A DNA stretch of 64,000 nucleotides, from contig CM077151.1 in the NCBI GenBank assembly GCA_039583875.1, forward strand, positions 106,100,609-106,164,608. Direction: 5' to 3'. This DNA comes from Platanthera guangdongensis. Its lineage: Eukaryota; Streptophyta; Magnoliopsida; Asparagales; Orchidaceae. The position numbers were made by a program, and so were the translations under genes. Shown here piece by piece: positions 59,474 through 64,000 of this stretch (position 1 is its first letter; each line of letters begins with the position of its first letter). Under the pieces are notes generated by a model. It saw only the letters and a list, made by a program, of their open reading frames with translations. It was not told the DNA's origin and did no database searches.

Positions 59474-59899
59474 GTGTCGACACATAGACAAGTCTATGTC
59501 GACACAGAATGGTAAGTGTCGACACTTCAGGAAAATGGTGTCGACACATCTAGGAATTTGGTGTCGACACTTCAGAATGTTAGTGTCGACACATGTCGAA
59601 TAGGTGTCGACACTTCAGAATGTTAGTGTCGACACATGACAAGTTGGTGTCGACACATTCAATGATGTGTCGACACTTAAGTTTTACTCAGAATTTTCTA
59701 AGTAACGTCTCGACTACATGTCGAGTAGTGTGGTGTCGACACATAACCATGTGTCGACACATAAAATCTGTTGACTAAACTTGTGTCGACACATAAGTGT
59801 CGAGACATTATAAGTCAGTGTCGACACTTATTGCCAGTGTCGACACATCTTTAGTAATCCATCCCGCCTGTTCGTCTTCAAACCAGAAAGGTATAAATA
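59474..59899 (+). promoter_or_regulatory. Internal palindrome array with TATA box before third ORF
   Basis: The 557 bases between pol and the third ORF hold about fifteen GTGTCGACAC copies (59474-59846, with variants to about 59970). TATAAATA at 59892-59899 lies about 100 bases before the ATG at 59998. This copies the U3 plan of the element's own LTR (array then TATA). It is a candidate internal promoter for the third ORF. Confidence 0.6.
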
Positions 59900-59997
59900 G
59901 GATTCTGTCTTTGTTTGTCGACACGCTTTCAGAGTTTCGAGACCAAAACTGCTGTGTCGACATTTCTCTTTTCTCAAGACTAAATCTCTAAACCCTA

Positions 59998-62802
59998 ATG
60001 GCTCCCAAGCTCGAGGAGAATGTCAATGAAGGCTATGAGCTGGTTCGTGGCGCGTTCGATGATGGTGATCAAGAAATCAGATCGGTGGTAACCCTAGTCA
60101 CCGATTCTGGATTGGAGTACCTGGTTTCAGAACCAACAAAAATATGGAAGAAGGAAGTTCTCGATTTCCTTACTGGAGCTTCTGTAGATGACTCAGGTTA
60201 CAAGATCAAATCAAGAGTTCATGGCACCAAGGTCAAAATTTCACCCAAATCTCTGAGAAAGGTACTTCAGCTACCTAAAATTCAAGAAGAAGAGGAAGTG
60301 ACTACATCTAAGACCAAAGAAGCACTTACCTGGTGTGGTCTTGATCCTAAGCTGAAGATATGATCTGTATTCAATAGGAGAGGAATGAACACTCAAGGAA
60401 AGTTTCTGTCAGAGATAGTGGGAAAGGTTATACTCAGCAAGACTGGAGGGCATGACAGGGTGTCAGCCTCCATGTTCAGTGTTATGACCAGAATTATCTT
60501 CAACCTCAAAACAGACTGGTCAATGGTTATCTTTGAAAAGATAAAGGAAAGTCTGAAGAAGCCCAATCTGGGCAGGATACTTAGTCTCTACCTGGCTGGT
60601 ACAATCCCAGAGGTAATGAGCACTGTTGCAGGTAGCAAAATCAACCACATGAGAAAGATGGACATGAGGATCTTCTCAAGGTGGGAAAGGGTGCTGTCAA
60701 AGGAACTGTCCACCCCTGAGAAACAAGTTTCTAAGAAAGATTCCCCTCCAAAGAAGAAGAGGAAGATAGCTCCAGTGACACAGGAGTCCTCCAGCAGTTC
60801 AGGTAGTGAAGAACTAGTTATTTTCACTCCTGATAGTCATGAGGAAGAGGCAGTAGACAAGACCCCTGTTGCTAAAGATGTAGCTGAGATTCAGGGGGAG
60901 CTGCCTCCAGCTAGCCCCATGCAAAAGAATCCAAGCCAGGGGGAGCCTCCAGCTGTAGAACAACCCTCTACACTGGAGAGTGAGCAAGCTACACTCATTA
61001 TCCAAGAGGTACTTTCTGACCTCAATACTTTAGATTTTTCTGTAATAGATTCTGATTTGTCTGATGTCCATCAGCAAACTCAGCAAGTAAATCAAGAACC
61101 AGATGTTGTTCCTGATAAAGTAGTTGAAGAACCAAGTACATCTCCTGCACAGTCACCTCCTGAATACACCATGGAAGATCTATTTCTAAATCTAGAACAG
61201 GAGGACTTTGACATGGATAAAGTTGGTGCTGCTGAAGAGAAGGGTGCTGCTGCTGAGGGGGAGACACTGCAAGTTCAGGAAGAGCCTATAAGTCAAGAAA
61301 GTGAGAAAGCACTAGATGTGCAAGCTGAAAAACCATCAAGCCCTAAGGACAGGGTGCATATAGCTAGTACTTCAGAGTCTGAGGAAGATGAGACTGCACA
61401 AGCTAAAAAGAAGAAACTCTATGTCTTCAAGAGGAGAAGTCAGAGTTACAAGAAAGCCTTGCAATCCATTGCCCCACAGCCCATAGTTCAACAAGCCCCA
61501 ACTGTTGACTATAGTGCTCTACTGATTGCACTGCAAATCAAGATGGATGAACAAAGGAAGGCTATAGAAACTTATGTTGATGAAGGGCACAAGACCCTAC
61601 AATCTGATCTGGCACAGGAAATCAAGTCCATAAGGTTTGAAATGAACCTTAATAAAAAGGAGATGACTGACTGTTTTACAAAGGGTGCTAATGCAGTGGT
61701 CTATCTGGCAACCCACCAAGAGAAAATAAAGTCTCAAGTAGATGATATAGCACTGAAGCAAGGCTATGTGCTGGAAAATCAGTTGAGAATGAATGATAAT
61801 TTGACTGCATCCCACAATGCTATAGTCACTGAACTGAAGAATAAGCCAGCTGAATCTTCCACATCTGCTGCTGCCAAGGCTGAATTTGATAAAGCATTTC
61901 AAGATGAGATTGCTGCTGTCAAGACTGCAATTAAGGATTCACAGAAGGTCATTTCTAAACAGCTTACAAAGCTTAGACCTTATTTTAAGGATGGCATCAG
62001 GTACTTGGACAGCCAGATCAGGTTCCAGAAAGATGATGTAAGAGATCATGTTGAACAAGAAGTCATAAAGGGGGAGAGGGTGTTAGTCAAAGCTAGCTCT
62101 GACCATGCCAAATGGATTTCTAACTCCATCAGAGCTACACTGGGCTATCCTCCCCTGTGTGATGATGATAATGTAGCTGAATCAGGTATTCAAAGTGCAT
62201 ATCTTGGAGGTGAGCAATAGGAAGTCGCTCAGGTGATCTATCCACCTCCAGATTTTGACATGGTTCATGCAGAAGTAAGCACAATGTATAGTCCAACTAC
62301 TGGAAAGCCTAGTGTTGTTCTGGAAAAGGTTGTTCAACCTGTTACAGCAGCTATGCAAGAGGCTATGGACAAAGAAGAAGAGACAAGGCTGTCAAAGAAG
62401 AAGTTCAGGGAACTAGCTGAGCAAAAACCTGATTTTGAACAGTGGAGCCCTACTTCTAGGAACATCATTCTCACAGCCTGGAAAGCAGCCAAGGACAATG
62501 CACATGAGAGGAACAAATGGTTCTCAGAAGCAGAATGAAGGAAGCATGAGATTAGGCAGGATGCCATTGTCCAGTATAGAAGGAAGGCTAAGTTAGGAAA
62601 GCTACCTCCTACAGCTGTGGAGCCTAGCAAGTACTTTCCTAAGCCCTATCATTATTTTGAGAGGCAGAAAATCAAGGCTGAAGAACAAAAGAAGAAGGAC
62701 TCCAAAGGCAAGAAGACTGCTGATACTGAACCTGCTGCTGCTGTAAAGGTCAAAGTACAAGCTGAGAAAGGCATAGTTATAAAAGAGCCTGATCAGAACT
62801 AG
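59998..62802 (+). pseudogene. SIRE-like third ORF: nuclear-type coiled-coil protein, three stops
   Basis: One frame of about 934 codons is interrupted by TGA (60361-60363), TAG (62218-62220) and TGA (62536-62538). The element 1 copy reads through the latter two positions. ATG 59998 lies in a good context (CCCTAATGGCTC). The first 250 codons resemble the 'putative plant transposon protein' domain (KIWKKEVLDFL, KISPKSLRKVLQLP, GHDRVSASMFSVMTRI). PPKKKRKIA (about residue 252) looks like an SV40-type nuclear signal. Ser/Glu-rich linkers and a helical, Gln/Lys-rich second half follow. There is no signal peptide or hydrophobic membrane segment, unlike an envelope. Function is unknown. Confidence 0.8.
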
Positions 62803-63104
62803 ACTGAGATTAGACTAAGACACATTGTTGTAATCTTTTACATGTGCAATATTCTTGTAAAATAATGGAAATGTATTAAAATAATGTAAGAACAATTTTT
62901 GATAAATATATTTCATGATTGTTCAGTAGAATGCGTCTAATTCTTGTTTGTTATGTAATGCTGAATGAGTATACATGTGTGCTTTATTACATGTTTAAGT
63001 TTACCCTGTTGATATATACCTGCTTTACATCATTCTCTAATTTTTAATTATGAGTGGTGTATATCATTGACTAAGGGTTATGACTTCTCCAAATAGGGGG
63101 AGAT
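62803..63104 (+). other. 3' untranslated region and polypurine tract of copia element 2
   Basis: AT-rich, noncoding. The tract AAATAGGGGGAG at 63091-63102 precedes the LTR. GGTGTATATCATTGA (63056-63070) pairs with TCAATGATATACATC (63155-63169) across the tract and LTR start, as in element 1. Confidence 0.85.
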
Positions 63105-64000
63105 TGTTGGGTACATTGGTCAAATGTACCTGATTTGAAGAAGCCTGACTCAACTCAATGATATACATCATAATGTATTTGATGTGTGTTTGAGTTACTT
63201 GTGCAGGTTAGGTATTCACTGGACTGAAGCTAAAAGTTTCTAAGTTCATGTGTCGACACCCAGAGGGAAAGTGTCGACACTTGAGAAAGCTTGTGTCGAC
63301 ACCCAGACAAGCAGTGTCGACACTTGGAATCATTGTGTCGACACCTGGGATGAAGAGTCGACACCAGACAGTAAGTGTCGACACTTGGAGCTGTGTCGAC
63401 GCTCAGTGAAGAAGTATGCAGAAAAGCTGTGTCGACACTTAGCAGAAGTGTCGACACCTAGAAGAGCTGAGTCTACATCAGCAAGTGTCGACACTCAACA
63501 CAATGTGTCGACACTCAATCAGCAGAGTCAACATATGAAGAATGTGTCGACACTCAGCACAATGTGTCGACACACAACCAGAAGAGTCAACACTTGAAGT
63601 AAGTATCGACACTCAGCACAATGTGTCGACACTTAGCTAAAGACTCTACACTTGAAGAAAGTGTCGACACAAGGAGCTGTGTCGACACTTAGCAAAGAAC
63701 AGAAAAGTTTACAAAACATTCTAAGTACAAGTGTCGACACTAAGGGAATGTGTCGACACTCAGCTGAGGAAACAAAATTAAAGACTTGTGTCGACACCAA
63801 GAAGCAGTGTCGACACTTGACAGTTTCAACACATGAAGATGTGTCGTCACAAAGGAGATGTGTCGACACTTAGGAGAATACAGTTAAAGAATGAAGAACA
63901 AGTACTTGTGTCGACACTCAATTTAAGTGTCGACACATGCAGAAGAATCAGTGTCGAGACATACAAGGATTTGTGTCGACACCTTGTAGACTTGTGTCGA
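63105..64000 (+). repeat. 3' LTR of copia element 2, cut by window end
   Basis: Starts TGTTGGGTAC and is colinear with 52121-53016, with about five substitutions. The palindrome array begins at 63250 and continues to the window edge. Confidence 0.93.

Larger units (their letters stand above)
52121..64000 (+). mobile_element. SIRE-like Ty1/copia element 2, near complete
   Basis: The 5' LTR (52121-54119), tRNA-iMet primer site, gag, pol, internal palindrome array with TATA box, third ORF, polypurine tract and first 896 bp of the 3' LTR are all present. Over those 896 bp I count about five differences between the LTRs, so the insertion is recent. Gag and pol look complete in content but are split into three frames. 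Confidence 0.93.

Noticed and set aside
59998..62802. Envelope gene
   Set aside because: Position fits the env-like ORF of SIRE elements, but no signal peptide, membrane segment or fusion-peptide-like stretch is visible.

Overview
This window is a block of nested plant LTR retrotransposons. I see no host gene, tRNA gene, rRNA gene or CRISPR array. The lineages are SIRE-type Ty1/copia, two chromodomain-type Ty3/gypsy elements of Tekay/Del character, a tRNA-Asp-primed Athila-like derivative, and gag-only or Tat-like derivatives. Together with the deep nesting they point to a flowering plant with a large, repeat-rich genome. I cannot name the species.

Layout. 1-4876: 3' part of a SIRE-like copia element (third ORF, polypurine tract, 3' LTR), inserted in the left LTR of the next element. 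4877-15991: decayed Tekay-like gypsy element A on the minus strand, with a complete right LTR. 15992-17774: Tat-like coding fragments and a displaced piece of LTR A. 17775-25178: gag-only element arranged internal-LTR-internal, with 84-bp tandem repeats. 25179-27382: truncated chromovirus-type LTR. 27383-39135: nearly intact Tekay-like gypsy element B. 39136-40812: partial LTR of a second SIRE-like family. 40813-41762: unassigned LTR-element fragment. 41763-52120: second gag-only element, split by an Athila-like non-autonomous element (42106-48056, minus strand, perfect ACTAT target duplication). 52121-64000: young SIRE-like copia element with 5' LTR, gag, pol, third ORF and the start of the 3' LTR.

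Four patterns stand out. (1) Both Tekay-like elements have a GT-AG interval between gag and protease whose removal keeps the frame at the same codon phase; this suggests a splicing switch between Gag and Gag-Pol. (2) Three unrelated elements carry trains of hairpins in untranslated RNA with identical loops but stems changed by compensatory substitutions. (3) Unrelated LTR families each carry a dense array of a family-specific short palindrome upstream of their TATA box. (4) In the SIRE-like element the LTR palindrome array and a TATA box recur inside the element just before the third ORF, as if that ORF had its own LTR-like promoter. The third ORF encodes a coiled-coil protein with a PKKKRK-type nuclear signal and no visible membrane segment.

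All counts, alignments and structures were read by eye; nothing was computed or searched.
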